Shown: positions 7,476 to 15,533, numbered from the stretch's first letter. The stretch is DNA of 26,099 bases from Rubrobacter sp. (GCA_013695335.1 JACDAR010000060.1:1-26099); one strand, 5' to 3'. Program-made: numbers and translations. The notes: generated by a model from the letters alone, not told the origin.

Positions 7476-7909
7476 GCGCGGACGCCCCCTGACAGTTCGA
7501 CCCAGGCGCGGATGGCCCTTCTGTATCCATCAGGTATGACGATGTCCTCCAGCGCTTCCACGTCGAATGTTTCCAGGGCCGAGTGTTCTTCGCTGCATTC
7601 CAGAGCGGCGAAATCAACGGACGAGCAGCTATACGTCACGATGAGAACGTCGCCTGAGCCAGATATCCGGTAGACCCAGGCGTCCAGGAGCGGCCCGACC
7701 TCCACGCGCACGTTCAGTTCTTCCAGGATCTCGCATGCGAGGCAGGCTTCCGGGGTTTCGTCCTTTTCCAGTTTTCCACCAGGAAGTTCCCATTCATCCC
7801 GTTCGTTCTTGAGGAGGACTACCCTTCCCTCTGCTAGCAGCACTCCCTTGATGGAGACGGGGAAGTTCTGCGTCCTGTGCCGGTCATCCCGACGATCAGA
7901 CCGAAGCAT
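7472..7909 (-). CDS. NUDIX hydrolase
   Basis: I chose the ATG at 7909 (MLRSDRRDDRHRTQNF) because GGAGG lies 6 nt upstream; the longer open frame beyond it is a shadow of the neighbouring gene. The product has about 145 residues with the fold start VSIKGVLLAEGRVVLLKN. Its NUDIX box is GGKLEKDETPEACLACEILE, followed by EL. The box matches G-x5-E-x7-x-E-x-x-E-E, but the usual Arg of the REUxEE part is Cys and the final Gly is Asn. Catalytic glutamates are kept, so it may still cleave a nucleoside-diphosphate-linked substrate such as a nucleotide sugar or coenzyme. It overlaps the acyl-CoA-dehydrogenase-like gene by 14 nt and the methyltransferase by 4 nt. Confidence 0.87.
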   Translation of the reverse strand: MLRSDRRDDRHRTQNFPVSIKGVLLAEGRVVLLKNERDEWELPGGKLEKDETPEACLACEILEELNVRVEVGPLLDAWVYRISGSGDVLIVTYSCSSVDFAALECSEEHSALETFDVEALEDIVIPDGYRRAIRAWVELSGGVRA

Positions 7910-9035
7910 CTGTGTCCTCCGCCGATATGCGGGCCTGTATTTCGCGACGCCCTGCACGGGCGAGGGCGGGCTCCAGGCGATGCTGGAGGAGGAACAGGTC
8001 GAGATCCCGGCGCGCGCGGTCCAGATCCCCAGCCGTGGCGAACGGATGCGCGCCGACGGCCCGTGCTGCCTCGTCAAGAATCCCCCGGCACGCTGCCGCA
8101 ATAGATTCCCGCAGGTGAATGGAGAAAGGGGCCATCGAATCCTCCGGGTTTTCATCGGCGAAGCGGGACGCGTATTCCAGCCAGCGATCTATGGTCCCCT
8201 GGGCCGCGAGCATCTTTCCAGCGGCCAGGGAGACTATGTCGTCTGGTTCTCCCCCCGATTTGGCGGCGAGGATCTCCATGGCCGCATCCACGGCGGAGTC
8301 CGCGATGCTAGCCCAGGTTACTGCGGTTCGCACGGCGTCGCGAGAGAAATACGGCTCTTGGATCAGCTCGCCCCGCCCGCCGAGTACCGCGAGCACGGGC
8401 GTCCTGTGGAAGACCACACGGTGACTCTCGGAGGCCCGCATTCCAGATCCCCGGAACCAGCCTTCGTCCACATCAACGCTGCCATCGAGCGCCACGTAGA
8501 CGAGGAGCGGAGGTCCCGGCCCATCGCTTTCCGGTGCCCGTACCGCTACCAGCGCCCTGTCGAGGCCAGTTGAGCCGCTACAAAACGTTTTGACGCCATC
8601 TATCGCCGGGCCGTTCGCCGTCTCCACGAGGCGGGCCGGGGTGCCTTCTCCGGGGATGGGGTCCGCCCCCCAGACGCCGAGCAGGAGTTCGCCCGCCGCT
8701 ATGGCTTCGAGGTCGTCGGATCTGAGGGGTTCTGGCGCCAGCTCGGCAACCCGCTCGACGCCGTTGAGATGTCCGTCCAGGATTCGTCCAACCGAGCCAT
8801 CGGCGCGGGCGACTGCCCGCAGAATCCGCCATTCTTCGGAGAACGGAGCCTTGCGCCGAACTTCGGATGTGGGATCAGGGACCGGCATGGCGAGGACGCC
8901 GGACGCCGCGAGCGCCTGAAATGGAGCATCAGGGAATCCGGGGTTTGCGTCGCGGTCCGCGGCCCCGGTCCGGATCTCACGCAGCGCGGAACGAAGATCC
9001 GATGCTGCCAGCGAATACTCTCTCGTATCCCTCAA
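7896..9035 (-). CDS. Acyl-CoA dehydrogenase-superfamily flavoprotein
   Basis: The protein has 379 residues, the family's normal length. The N-terminal helical part (FPDAPFQALAASGVLAMPVP) is followed by RAVARADGSVGRILDGHLNG and the beta domain (GVKTFCSGSTGLDRALVAVR). The C-terminal helical bundle contains REIQARISAED near its end. I cannot find the usual catalytic-base glutamate, and the C-terminus ends in RRDLDLFLLQHRLEPALARA. This is more like the monooxygenase-like branch (DszC type) or the acyl-CoA dehydrogenases of deacetylase/NodS clusters. It starts at TTG, overlapping the deacetylase stop as TTGA, with AGAAGGCGG upstream. It probably oxidises the cluster's product or an acyl donor. Chemistry is uncertain. 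Confidence 0.82.
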   Translation of the reverse strand: MRDTREYSLAASDLRSALREIRTGAADRDANPGFPDAPFQALAASGVLAMPVPDPTSEVRRKAPFSEEWRILRAVARADGSVGRILDGHLNGVERVAELAPEPLRSDDLEAIAAGELLLGVWGADPIPGEGTPARLVETANGPAIDGVKTFCSGSTGLDRALVAVRAPESDGPGPPLLVYVALDGSVDVDEGWFRGSGMRASESHRVVFHRTPVLAVLGGRGELIQEPYFSRDAVRTAVTWASIADSAVDAAMEILAAKSGGEPDDIVSLAAGKMLAAQGTIDRWLEYASRFADENPEDSMAPFSIHLRESIAAACRGILDEAARAVGAHPFATAGDLDRARRDLDLFLLQHRLEPALARAGRREIQARISAEDTDASV

Positions 9036-9691
9036 ATGGCCGCCTTCTGGCGGTTGGATGATGGCCTGATGTCATCAGCTAACAAGGCTGGTTCGCAGCC
9101 GAGCGCCCGGATGCGTCTCACCAGGGGATCTATGAGTGCGACCGTATTCTGGCAGCCGGAGCGCCTGCTGCCAGGACCAAGTCCATCGTGCATGAGGACC
9201 ACGGCTTCGGAGCCAAGCGCGGGGGAGATGGCGTCGAGCATCTCGGTTGCGCAGTCCCCGCGCCAATCGTGTGTGTCTGCCGTCCACAGGGCGAGGGGCA
9301 GCCCGAAGTCATCGGCAACCTCCGTCGTCCACGGGGCCAGCACGCCCCACGGCGGACGCCAGAATTTCGGTGTCACGCCGAGGTCGTTGAGATTCCGGAT
9401 CGCGGATCGCACGTCGGACTCCACCTGTTCTCGGGACAGTTCCGTGTGCCGGACGTGCCTCTCGCAGTGAAGCTCCACCGCGTGCCCTGCCGACTGTATC
9501 TCGGAGATAACGTTCGGGAACCTGTGGGCTAGCGGCGAGACCACGAAGAACGTCGCTTTTGTGTCAGCATCATCCAACGCTTCCAGAACTCGCCTCGTCC
9601 ACACGGGGTGCGGCCCGTCGTCGAACGTCAGGGCGACAGTTGGTTTTGTGGATTCGCCAGGGGCGATGAAGTCAGAGTTTGGCGGTGTCAC
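9032..9691 (-). CDS. Polysaccharide deacetylase (NodB-fold, CE4 family)
   Basis: The start is uncertain. I chose GTG at 9691 because it falls just before the fold and outside aspS; a longer frame back to 9805 would overlap aspS by 74 nt. The product is about 219 residues. The five CE4 motifs are visible: TFDDGPHP (residues 22-29, catalytic Asp and metal Asp), LHCERHVRH (metal His pair), RPPWG, DTHDW and VVLMHDG. This predicts a metal-dependent N- or O-deacetylase. No signal peptide is evident with this start, so it probably acts in the cytoplasm on a precursor, as NodB does. It is the first of six overlapping genes after aspS, 40 bp from the aspS stop, so it may share the aspS transcript. Confidence 0.85.
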   Translation of the reverse strand: MTPPNSDFIAPGESTKPTVALTFDDGPHPVWTRRVLEALDDADTKATFFVVSPLAHRFPNVISEIQSAGHAVELHCERHVRHTELSREQVESDVRSAIRNLNDLGVTPKFWRPPWGVLAPWTTEVADDFGLPLALWTADTHDWRGDCATEMLDAISPALGSEAVVLMHDGLGPGSRRSGCQNTVALIDPLVRRIRALGCEPALLADDIRPSSNRQKAAI

Positions 9692-9731
9692 GGGCGCTTT
9701 TGTTCCCTGTATTCCACCGCATAAACCTGGA

Positions 9732-11552
9732 CTAATTATTGCCCTCGCTTGGGCGAGCCGCTGGGTTCGAGCCTCTTTCGGAACCCGGAGCGCGCCGCAG
9801 GGCAATGTTCAGTTCCTTGAGTTGGGCTTCGGAGACAGGGCCTGGGGCGTTCATCATCTCGTCGCGGGCGGCCTGGGTCTTGGGGAAGGCCATCACCTCG
9901 CGGATGTTCGGCTCGTCCCGCAGGACCATGAGCAGACGGTCTATCCCGGGTGCGATCCCACCGTGCGGCGGCGCCCCGTACCTGAACGCATTCAGCATCG
10001 CCCCGAACCGGCGCTCGGCTTCCTCCTCGTCAATGCCGACCACGGAGAAGACTTTCTGCTGGAGATCCGGCCTATGAATCCTGATGCTCCCCGAAGCCAG
10101 CTCCGTGCCGTTTGCGACGAGATCGTAGAGCTGCCCGATGACCGCGAGCGGGTCGCTGTCCAGCTTCTCCACGTCCTCTTCCTGGGGCATGGTGAACATG
10201 TGGTGCATGGGCTCGATGCGCCCTTCGTCCTCGTTCCACTCGAAGAGCGGGAAGTCCGTCACCCAGCAAAGCGCGAGCGTGTTCTCGTCAGCGAGGCCGA
10301 GACGGTCCCTGAAATGTAGCCGCAGGCGGTTCAGGCTCTCGAACACCACGGGGTTCCTGTCCGCGACGAAGAACATGTAATCGCCGGGCGCCGCCGCGAG
10401 CGCCGCGAGCAGTGAATCCTGGTCCTCACCTGAGAAGAATTTGGCAATGGGACCGGCGAGTGCGTCTTCCTCCACCTTGAAAAACGCAAGGCCCTTCGCG
10501 CCGGCGTCGGTGGCGATCTTCGTGATCTCGTCCGTCTCGCGGCGCGAGAGGTCTCCGAGACCGCCGACCGAGATGCCGCGCACCGAGCCGCCGGATTCGA
10601 CGGCGCCCCTGAATACCTTGAACTCCGAAGAACGGGCGATCTCCGATATGTCCTGGATCTCCAGTCCGAAGCGAAGGTCTGGTTTATCCGAGCCGAATCG
10701 GTCCATCGCCTCGGCGTAGGTGAGGCGCGGGAAAGGTTTGGCGGCGAGCTTCTTGTTAGTGAGTTCCTCGACGATCTCCGTGTAGAGGACTTCGATCAGA
10801 TCCAGGACCTCATCCTGGGTCGTGTAGCTCATCTCCAGGTCGAGCTGGGTGTGCTCCGGCTGGCGGTCGCCCCGCTGATCCTCGTCCCTGAGCGCCCGCG
10901 CGATCTGGAAGTATCGCTCGAAGCCAGCCACCATGAGAAGCTGTTTGAACTGCTGCGGTGACTGGGGCAGCGCGTAGAACTGTCCGGGATAAAGTCGCGC
11001 GGGAACCAGATAATCGCGGGCGCCTTCAGGCGTCGATGCCGTCAGCAAGGGAGTTTCGATCTCCAGGAAGCCGCGATCATCCAGGTAATCCCGTATGTGT
11101 TTGACCACCTGATGCCGAAAAGTTATGTTCTCCCGCATTCGGGTGCGCCGCAGATCCAGGTAACGGTACTTCAGGCGCAGAAGTTCGTCCACTTCCCTTT
11201 CGCGGTCGATCTCGAAGGGAGGCGTCACGCTCTCGTTGAGTACCCGCAATTTTGTGGCTTCGATCTCGATCTCACCCGTCGGAAGGTCTGGGTTCTCGTT
11301 TCCTTCGGGACGTCTGGCTACCTCGCCTTCTATTGAGATAGACCACTCGGGGCGCAGTTTCTCTGCCGTGGCGAACAACTCCGCGCGTTCAGGGTCGAAG
11401 GTGACCTGGGTGATTCCCCAGCGATCCCTGAGGTCGATGAAGATCAAACCTCCGTGGTCCCTGCGGCGGTGTACCCAGCCTGCCAGCCGCACGCTCTCTC
11501 CCGCGTTTTCGGCCCGTAGCTCGCCAGCGGTATTGGTTCTGTAAGGGTTCAT
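9732..11552 (-). CDS. aspS: Aspartyl-tRNA synthetase, probably non-discriminating
   Basis: I placed the start at the ATG at 11552 (MNPYRTNTAGELRAE), preceded by GAGGGGAG. The open frame continues far upstream, but that part is antisense to the lipoprotein gene. The protein has 606 residues, normal for bacterial AspRS. The order is OB-fold anticodon domain (LAGWVHRRRDHGGLIFIDLR), class II core with motif 2 (RALRDEDQRGDRQPEHTQLD), the bacterial GAD insertion, and motif 3 (GIAPGIDRLLM). His33 in RRRDHGG and Gly84 in RRPEGNENP match the residues known for non-discriminating AspRS, which charge both tRNA-Asp and tRNA-Asn and need GatCAB. That specificity is inference. The six-gene cluster lies downstream on the same strand. 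Confidence 0.96.
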   Translation of the reverse strand: MNPYRTNTAGELRAENAGESVRLAGWVHRRRDHGGLIFIDLRDRWGITQVTFDPERAELFATAEKLRPEWSISIEGEVARRPEGNENPDLPTGEIEIEATKLRVLNESVTPPFEIDREREVDELLRLKYRYLDLRRTRMRENITFRHQVVKHIRDYLDDRGFLEIETPLLTASTPEGARDYLVPARLYPGQFYALPQSPQQFKQLLMVAGFERYFQIARALRDEDQRGDRQPEHTQLDLEMSYTTQDEVLDLIEVLYTEIVEELTNKKLAAKPFPRLTYAEAMDRFGSDKPDLRFGLEIQDISEIARSSEFKVFRGAVESGGSVRGISVGGLGDLSRRETDEITKIATDAGAKGLAFFKVEEDALAGPIAKFFSGEDQDSLLAALAAAPGDYMFFVADRNPVVFESLNRLRLHFRDRLGLADENTLALCWVTDFPLFEWNEDEGRIEPMHHMFTMPQEEDVEKLDSDPLAVIGQLYDLVANGTELASGSIRIHRPDLQQKVFSVVGIDEEEAERRFGAMLNAFRYGAPPHGGIAPGIDRLLMVLRDEPNIREVMAFPKTQAARDEMMNAPGPVSEAQLKELNIALRRAPGSERGSNPAARPSEGNN

Positions 11553-11666
11553 GGCTTTGCTCCCCTCGGTGTGGTGCTGTCTATGTTCGGCGGTGAACAC
11601 CCAATGGTAGAACAAACGCCGCGCGACGGCGTGACGACCGTTGGTTGTGTGCGAATGATCGCCCGA

Positions 11667-11695
11667 TTGCACCGTTATGACGGCTATGGTAACTT
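11667..11695 (+). promoter_or_regulatory. Candidate promoter for the lipoprotein gene
   Basis: TTGCAC (11667-11672) and TAACTT (11690-11695) are spaced by 17 bp and match four and three bases of the -35 and -10 consensus. The predicted transcript would start near 11702, giving a leader of about 94 nt before the chosen start codon. The divergent aspS gene must have its own promoter in the same 243-bp gap (11553-11795), but I saw no clear one. Confidence 0.35.
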
Positions 11696-11795
11696 GCGTT
11701 GGGTTTCTCGCCCGAGGTTGGGCGGTTTCGGGCTGTGTGGGAGATGCGCGCGCCATGCGCAAGCGGGATGCACGCGGGAGGATGGGATCAGGGAT

Positions 11796-12770
11796 TTGCT
11801 CTCGAAAGCCGGGTTGCTCGCGTTTCTCGCCCTGGCGACGCTGCTGATAGCCGGGTGTGGCGGAGGCGACGACACCGCCAGTTCTCCGCCAGCCAGCGCA
11901 ACCGCCACCAGCACGGCTGCGCCGGTCTCCTCGGCCAGCTCTTCCGCCTCTTTGGGCGCCGGGCAGGCAGAGTCCATACAGGACGCCCCGTTCGCCCTGA
12001 ACATGACCCAGCCAGTTCCCCCAGACTTTCGTGCCGCGTACCAGCGGCGGGCTTTGATCGCCGTGCAGTTCTACAAGGAGGGCCAGGACCCGTTTTATCC
12101 GCAGGGTTTGCAGCCCGACGTAAAAGTGCAGCGTTCGATGGAGAGCCTGTCCCGTCAATATCCGACCATCGAGTTTTTCAACTACGAGATAACCAACCCT
12201 GGCTTCGCCGAGACTAGCGAGGGTCTCGAGCAGGGAGAGTTCGGGACCCTCGCGGTCCAACTCGGCGTTGGCATCACACCTTACGTCGTGACGCTGGCGC
12301 CTGATGGGGATCAATACGTCATAGACAACCTGTTCCAGGGATACACTCCGAGGGCGGTTCTGAGCCAGGCTTTGTACGATCTTTCCGCCACCGAGGTCGA
12401 GAGCAATACCAGCGACATAGACGTGGTCATAGATCAACTGCAGCTCACCGATTCGGGAGGCGGGCTCGAGTACATCACCATCTCCAACCAGAGCCCCAGA
12501 GAAGTGAACCTTCAGGGCTTTAGCCTGCGCCTGCTCGACCCCCAGACCGGCGAGGTCAACCCCGACTCGGTCGGAGTCCAGATCAACGACGAAGTCATCA
12601 TTCAGCCAGGAGAGAGCGCCTCCATAGGCCGTCTCCCGAGCGTGGTGGACGCGGAAGGAGATCGCGTGGAGGGCGTCTTCGAGGGCGGCGACGCCCTGCA
12701 ACTCGCCCCGGGCGACCAGCTCGCCCTCATAGACTCCGGCGGCGCCGTAGCCAATACCTATACGGTGTAA
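11796..12770 (+). CDS. Lipoprotein with thioredoxin-like and lamin-tail-like regions
   Basis: I chose TTG at 11796 because it gives a clean lipoprotein signal peptide (MLSKAGLLAFLALATLLIAG, lipobox LIAGC, lipidated Cys 21); the frame is open further upstream. A low-complexity Ser/Ala/Thr stretch follows. Residues about 80-195 look thioredoxin-like: ALIAVQFYKEGQDPF, FFNYEI, then a TLAVQLGVGITPYVVTLAPD segment with the cis-Pro position, and FQGYTPRAVLSQALYDL. No CxxC is present, so redox activity is unlikely. The C-terminal part (YITISNQSPREVNLQGFSLR, then IIQPGESASIG) resembles the lamin-tail fold. It is probably anchored outside the membrane as a binding or scaffold protein. Function is unknown. 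Confidence 0.78.
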   Translation: MLSKAGLLAFLALATLLIAGCGGGDDTASSPPASATATSTAAPVSSASSSASLGAGQAESIQDAPFALNMTQPVPPDFRAAYQRRALIAVQFYKEGQDPFYPQGLQPDVKVQRSMESLSRQYPTIEFFNYEITNPGFAETSEGLEQGEFGTLAVQLGVGITPYVVTLAPDGDQYVIDNLFQGYTPRAVLSQALYDLSATEVESNTSDIDVVIDQLQLTDSGGGLEYITISNQSPREVNLQGFSLRLLDPQTGEVNPDSVGVQINDEVIIQPGESASIGRLPSVVDAEGDRVEGVFEGGDALQLAPGDQLALIDSGGAVANTYTV

Positions 12771-12838
12771 TTGGCGCCGGAAATTTGCCTTGACGAAGCT
12801 GCCCTCCGGCTGCGGATGCAATTTTGGCGGTGTGGGTT

Positions 12839-12844
12839 AAACTC
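12839..12844 (+). promoter_or_regulatory. Candidate -10 element placing the start of transcription at the cysteine desulfurase ATG
   Basis: TAAACT fits the actinobacterial TAnnnT pattern and ends 6 nt before the ATG at 12851, about where transcription would begin. The upstream bases show no convincing -35. If real, the message would be leaderless, which agrees with the poor Shine-Dalgarno here. Confidence 0.3.
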
Positions 12845-12850
12845 GCAAAG

Positions 12851-14023
12851 ATGATGGATCACCGCGTTTACCTCGACCATGCCGCGACAACGCCGCTCGA
12901 CGAACGGGTGCTGGAGGCAATGCTTCCGCATCTGAAGGAGCGGGGCGGTAATCCCTCCTCGCTACACGCGTCAGGGGCTGCGGCCAGGGAGGCTATCGAA
13001 GCGGCCAGGGAAGCCGTTGCCGCGTTCCTGGGGGCTTCGCCGGGCGAGATATTCTTCACCAGCGGCGGCACGGAGGCGGATAACCTGGCGCTCTTCGGGA
13101 TGGCGCGGGCGGCGGAAACCTCTGGGAAGCGTCATGTCGTGGTCTCCGCAGTGGAGCACGCCGCCGTGCGGGAGTCTGCTCGGCGTCTCGAAGAATCTGG
13201 CTGGGAGGTAAGCTGGATCGGGGTGGACGAGCATGGCCTCGTGGACCCGGCGGAGCTCTCTGCCGCGCTGCGCCCTGACACCGCTCTAGCGGCCGTGATG
13301 TGGGCGAACAACGAGATCGGAACCGTGCAGCCAGTGGAGGAACTGGCCGATATCTGCGCGGAGCGGGAGATTCTTTTCCACGCTGATGCCGTGCAGTCAG
13401 CGGGGCGCGTTCCGATAGACGTGGCCCGGACGCCGGTTTCGACGCTCGCCATCTCGGGCCACAAGTTGTACGGGCCACAGGGGATCGGCGCACTCTACGT
13501 CCGCGATGGTGTGGCTTTGGATCCCACCCTCCTCGGCGGCGGCCAGGAAAGAGGGCTGAGGAGCGGCACCGAGAACGTGGCCGGCATCGTCGGCCTTGGG
13601 ATGGCCTGCCAGTTGGCCAGTGAGTCGCTGGAAGGGCGGGTTCGCCATGAGTCGAGGCTGAGAGACCGCATAATCTCCGGCGTGACAGAGCTTCCAGGTG
13701 TGAGCCTGAACGGGCACCCTGAGATGCGGTTGTCGAACAGCGTCCATCTCTCCGTCGATGGCGTGGAGGCCGAAGGACTCGTGCTTTTCCTGGATGCGCT
13801 TGGATTCGAAGTAGGGAGTGGTTCGGCGTGCGCGTCCGCCTCCGCCGGTCACAAAGCGTCCCCGGTGTTGCTGGCTATGGGCCAGGACGAGCGCGAGGCG
13901 TTCTCCGCGGTCAGGATCACCGTTGGCAAAGACAACACCGAACAGGAGATAGAAGCCTTCCTCGAAGCGTTCTCCACCGCCGTGAACCAGCTACGCGAAC
14001 TATCCCCGCTAACCACAACCTGA
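12851..14023 (+). CDS. Cysteine desulfurase (NifS/IscS class)
   Basis: I chose the ATG at 12851 (MMDHRVYLDHAATTPLDERV). It is 390 residues, the family's normal size. The PLP-binding lysine is K205 in ISGHKLYGPQG. The N-terminal substrate loop NPSSLHASG and the aspartate segment FHADAVQSAG are present. The active-site cysteine is C327 in GSGSACASASAGHKAS, with the spacing of group I enzymes. It takes sulfur from cysteine and passes it as a persulfide to an acceptor. The next gene, 6 bp downstream, encodes an IscU-like/MnmA fusion, so sulfur for tRNA thiolation is the likely main use. No good Shine-Dalgarno precedes it; see the leaderless note. Confidence 0.93.
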   Translation: MMDHRVYLDHAATTPLDERVLEAMLPHLKERGGNPSSLHASGAAAREAIEAAREAVAAFLGASPGEIFFTSGGTEADNLALFGMARAAETSGKRHVVVSAVEHAAVRESARRLEESGWEVSWIGVDEHGLVDPAELSAALRPDTALAAVMWANNEIGTVQPVEELADICAEREILFHADAVQSAGRVPIDVARTPVSTLAISGHKLYGPQGIGALYVRDGVALDPTLLGGGQERGLRSGTENVAGIVGLGMACQLASESLEGRVRHESRLRDRIISGVTELPGVSLNGHPEMRLSNSVHLSVDGVEAEGLVLFLDALGFEVGSGSACASASAGHKASPVLLAMGQDEREAFSAVRITVGKDNTEQEIEAFLEAFSTAVNQLRELSPLTTT

Positions 14024-14029
14024 AGACTG

Positions 14030-15496
14030 ATGCCTGATACTTACAGACCTGAAGTTATTGATCACCTCGTCCGCCCCCGCAACGTCGGAGAGATCTCCGA
14101 TGCCAGCGGCATTGGCGAGTCCGGCGACGCCGCGTGCGGCGACATCGCGCGCTTCTCCGTCAGGTTAGAGGACAACGCGCTCACCGACGTTCGCTACAAG
14201 GTCTACGGATGCGCCGCGTGCATAGCCGCGGGGTCGGCGCTCTCGGAACTGGTTTGTGGAAAGAGCCTGCTCGACGCTGCTCGGGTCTCGAAGGAGGACG
14301 TGCGGGATGCGCTCGGCGGATCGTTGCCCGTGGGCAAGGAGCACGCGCTCACCCTGGTCCTCGACGCGCTGCACAAAGCGTTCGAGGATCACTGGAATCT
14401 TGTGGCTGGCGACATGCTCGTCGAGGGATATGGCGGCTCCGAGAAGAACGACGGCAAGACCGTGGTGGCGGCCATGAGCGGCGGGGTGGACTCTGCGGTC
14501 ACGGCCCTGCTCCTCAAGGAGCGCGGCTACGACGTGGCAACCGTGACCTTCAGGCTGCACGATGGCGAGAAAGGCAGCCGGTCATGCTGCTCGCCGGATA
14601 CCGTGCTCTTCGCGCGGGATACGGCGCACCGCATGGGCCTGCCTCACTTCACGTTGAACCTCAAGGATCTCTTCCAGAAGCGCGTCATGCGGGACTTCGT
14701 GGGCTCCTACGAAAAGGGGCGGACACCAAACCCGTGCGTCGCGTGCAACGCCCACGTGAAATTCCATGCAGCCGCATTCCTGGCGGATGGGCTCGGATTC
14801 CATCACGTGGCGACGGGCCACTACGCCCGCGTCGCGGATGGACCGTCGCTAGCCCGTCCCAGGGACGCGGCAAAGGACCAGACTTACGTCCTCTGGCCGA
14901 TACCCAGGGAGCTTCTGGCGCGGACTGTCTTCCCGCTGGGTGACTACGAGAAGCCGGAGGTGCGCAGGATCGCCGAGGATCGGGGGCTGGCCGTCGCCTA
15001 CACGCCGGAGAGCCAGGACATCTGTTTCATCCCTGACGGCAACTATCGCAAGTTCGTGCGCAAGAAGGTAGCCGCCGAGCCAGGCGAGGTAGTGGACACC
15101 GCTGGCAAGGTTCTCGGGGGCCACGCTGGAGTTGTGGACTTCACTGTCGGGCAGCGCCGGGGCATCGGCGTCTCCGCCCCGACGCCGCTCTACGTCACGG
15201 AAGTCCGTCCGAAGAGCAACCAGGTGGTGGTCGGTAAGAAGCAGGATCTCGCGGTTCGGGAGGTGTTGGTGCGGGACTTGAACCACTTTCTCGCGCCTGA
15301 TGAGGCATGTTCGGTGCAGGTGCGATACAACGGATCTCCTGTCCCGTGCGAGGTCGAGGAGACGGCTGACGGGGCCTGGATCGCACACCTGTCTGAGCCG
15401 GTCATGGGCGTGGCGCCGGGACAGTCAGCAGTCTTCTACAGCGCGGATGGAGAGCGGGTGGCCGCCGGGGGCGTCGTGGCGCGAAACGGCGCGTAG
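14030..15496 (+). CDS. mnmA: Fusion of NifU/IscU-like Fe-S scaffold with tRNA 2-thiouridine synthase MnmA
   Basis: The protein has 488 residues; a normal MnmA has about 360. Residues 1-125 are NifU/IscU-like: YRPEVIDHLVRPRNVGEI, ACGDIARF (C36, D38), YGCAACIAAGSALSELVCGK (C61, C64, C76) and KEHAL, where the third classical ligand Cys is replaced by Ala106 while His105 stays. MnmA follows from about 142: the P-loop SGGVDSAV (150-157), SCCSPDT, the catalytic NPCVACN (C236, C239), GHYARV, and the second catalytic Cys in SQDICFIP (C332). MnmA activates uridine-34 of tRNA (Glu, Gln, Lys) with ATP and inserts sulfur. The CxxC plus distant Cys suggests a [4Fe-4S]-using type. Its start is 6 bp after the desulfurase. 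Confidence 0.92.
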   Translation: MPDTYRPEVIDHLVRPRNVGEISDASGIGESGDAACGDIARFSVRLEDNALTDVRYKVYGCAACIAAGSALSELVCGKSLLDAARVSKEDVRDALGGSLPVGKEHALTLVLDALHKAFEDHWNLVAGDMLVEGYGGSEKNDGKTVVAAMSGGVDSAVTALLLKERGYDVATVTFRLHDGEKGSRSCCSPDTVLFARDTAHRMGLPHFTLNLKDLFQKRVMRDFVGSYEKGRTPNPCVACNAHVKFHAAAFLADGLGFHHVATGHYARVADGPSLARPRDAAKDQTYVLWPIPRELLARTVFPLGDYEKPEVRRIAEDRGLAVAYTPESQDICFIPDGNYRKFVRKKVAAEPGEVVDTAGKVLGGHAGVVDFTVGQRRGIGVSAPTPLYVTEVRPKSNQVVVGKKQDLAVREVLVRDLNHFLAPDEACSVQVRYNGSPVPCEVEETADGAWIAHLSEPVMGVAPGQSAVFYSADGERVAAGGVVARNGA

Positions 15497-15527
15497 CAGG
15501 TGTGTGCGCCGGATGATGCGGCGTGGG

Positions 15528-15533
15528 TATAAT
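15528..15533 (+). promoter_or_regulatory. Consensus -10 element (TATAAT) upstream of the DUF948 gene
   Basis: A perfect TATAAT lies 31 bp after the mnmA stop and 39 bp before the TTG start of the DUF948 protein, the right distance for a promoter with a leader of about 30 nt. The -35 area (about 15505-15510) does not resemble TTGACA, so an additional factor or a weak promoter is possible. Confidence 0.5.

Noticed and set aside
4946..9691. True Nod-factor biosynthesis locus
   Set aside because: There is no NodA acyltransferase or NodC-type membrane chitin synthase, and the GT2 enzyme is soluble. Similarity is limited to the enzyme types.
12790..12795. TTGACG as a -35 box for the cysteine desulfurase gene
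   Set aside because: No -10 element lies at the expected 16 to 18 bp spacing, so it is not paired with the TAAACT near the start codon.
11553..12821. Long minus-strand open frame continuing upstream of aspS for about 423 codons
   Set aside because: It is antisense to the lipoprotein gene and its codon content reflects that gene. The aspS start at 11552 has a strong Shine-Dalgarno and normal protein length.
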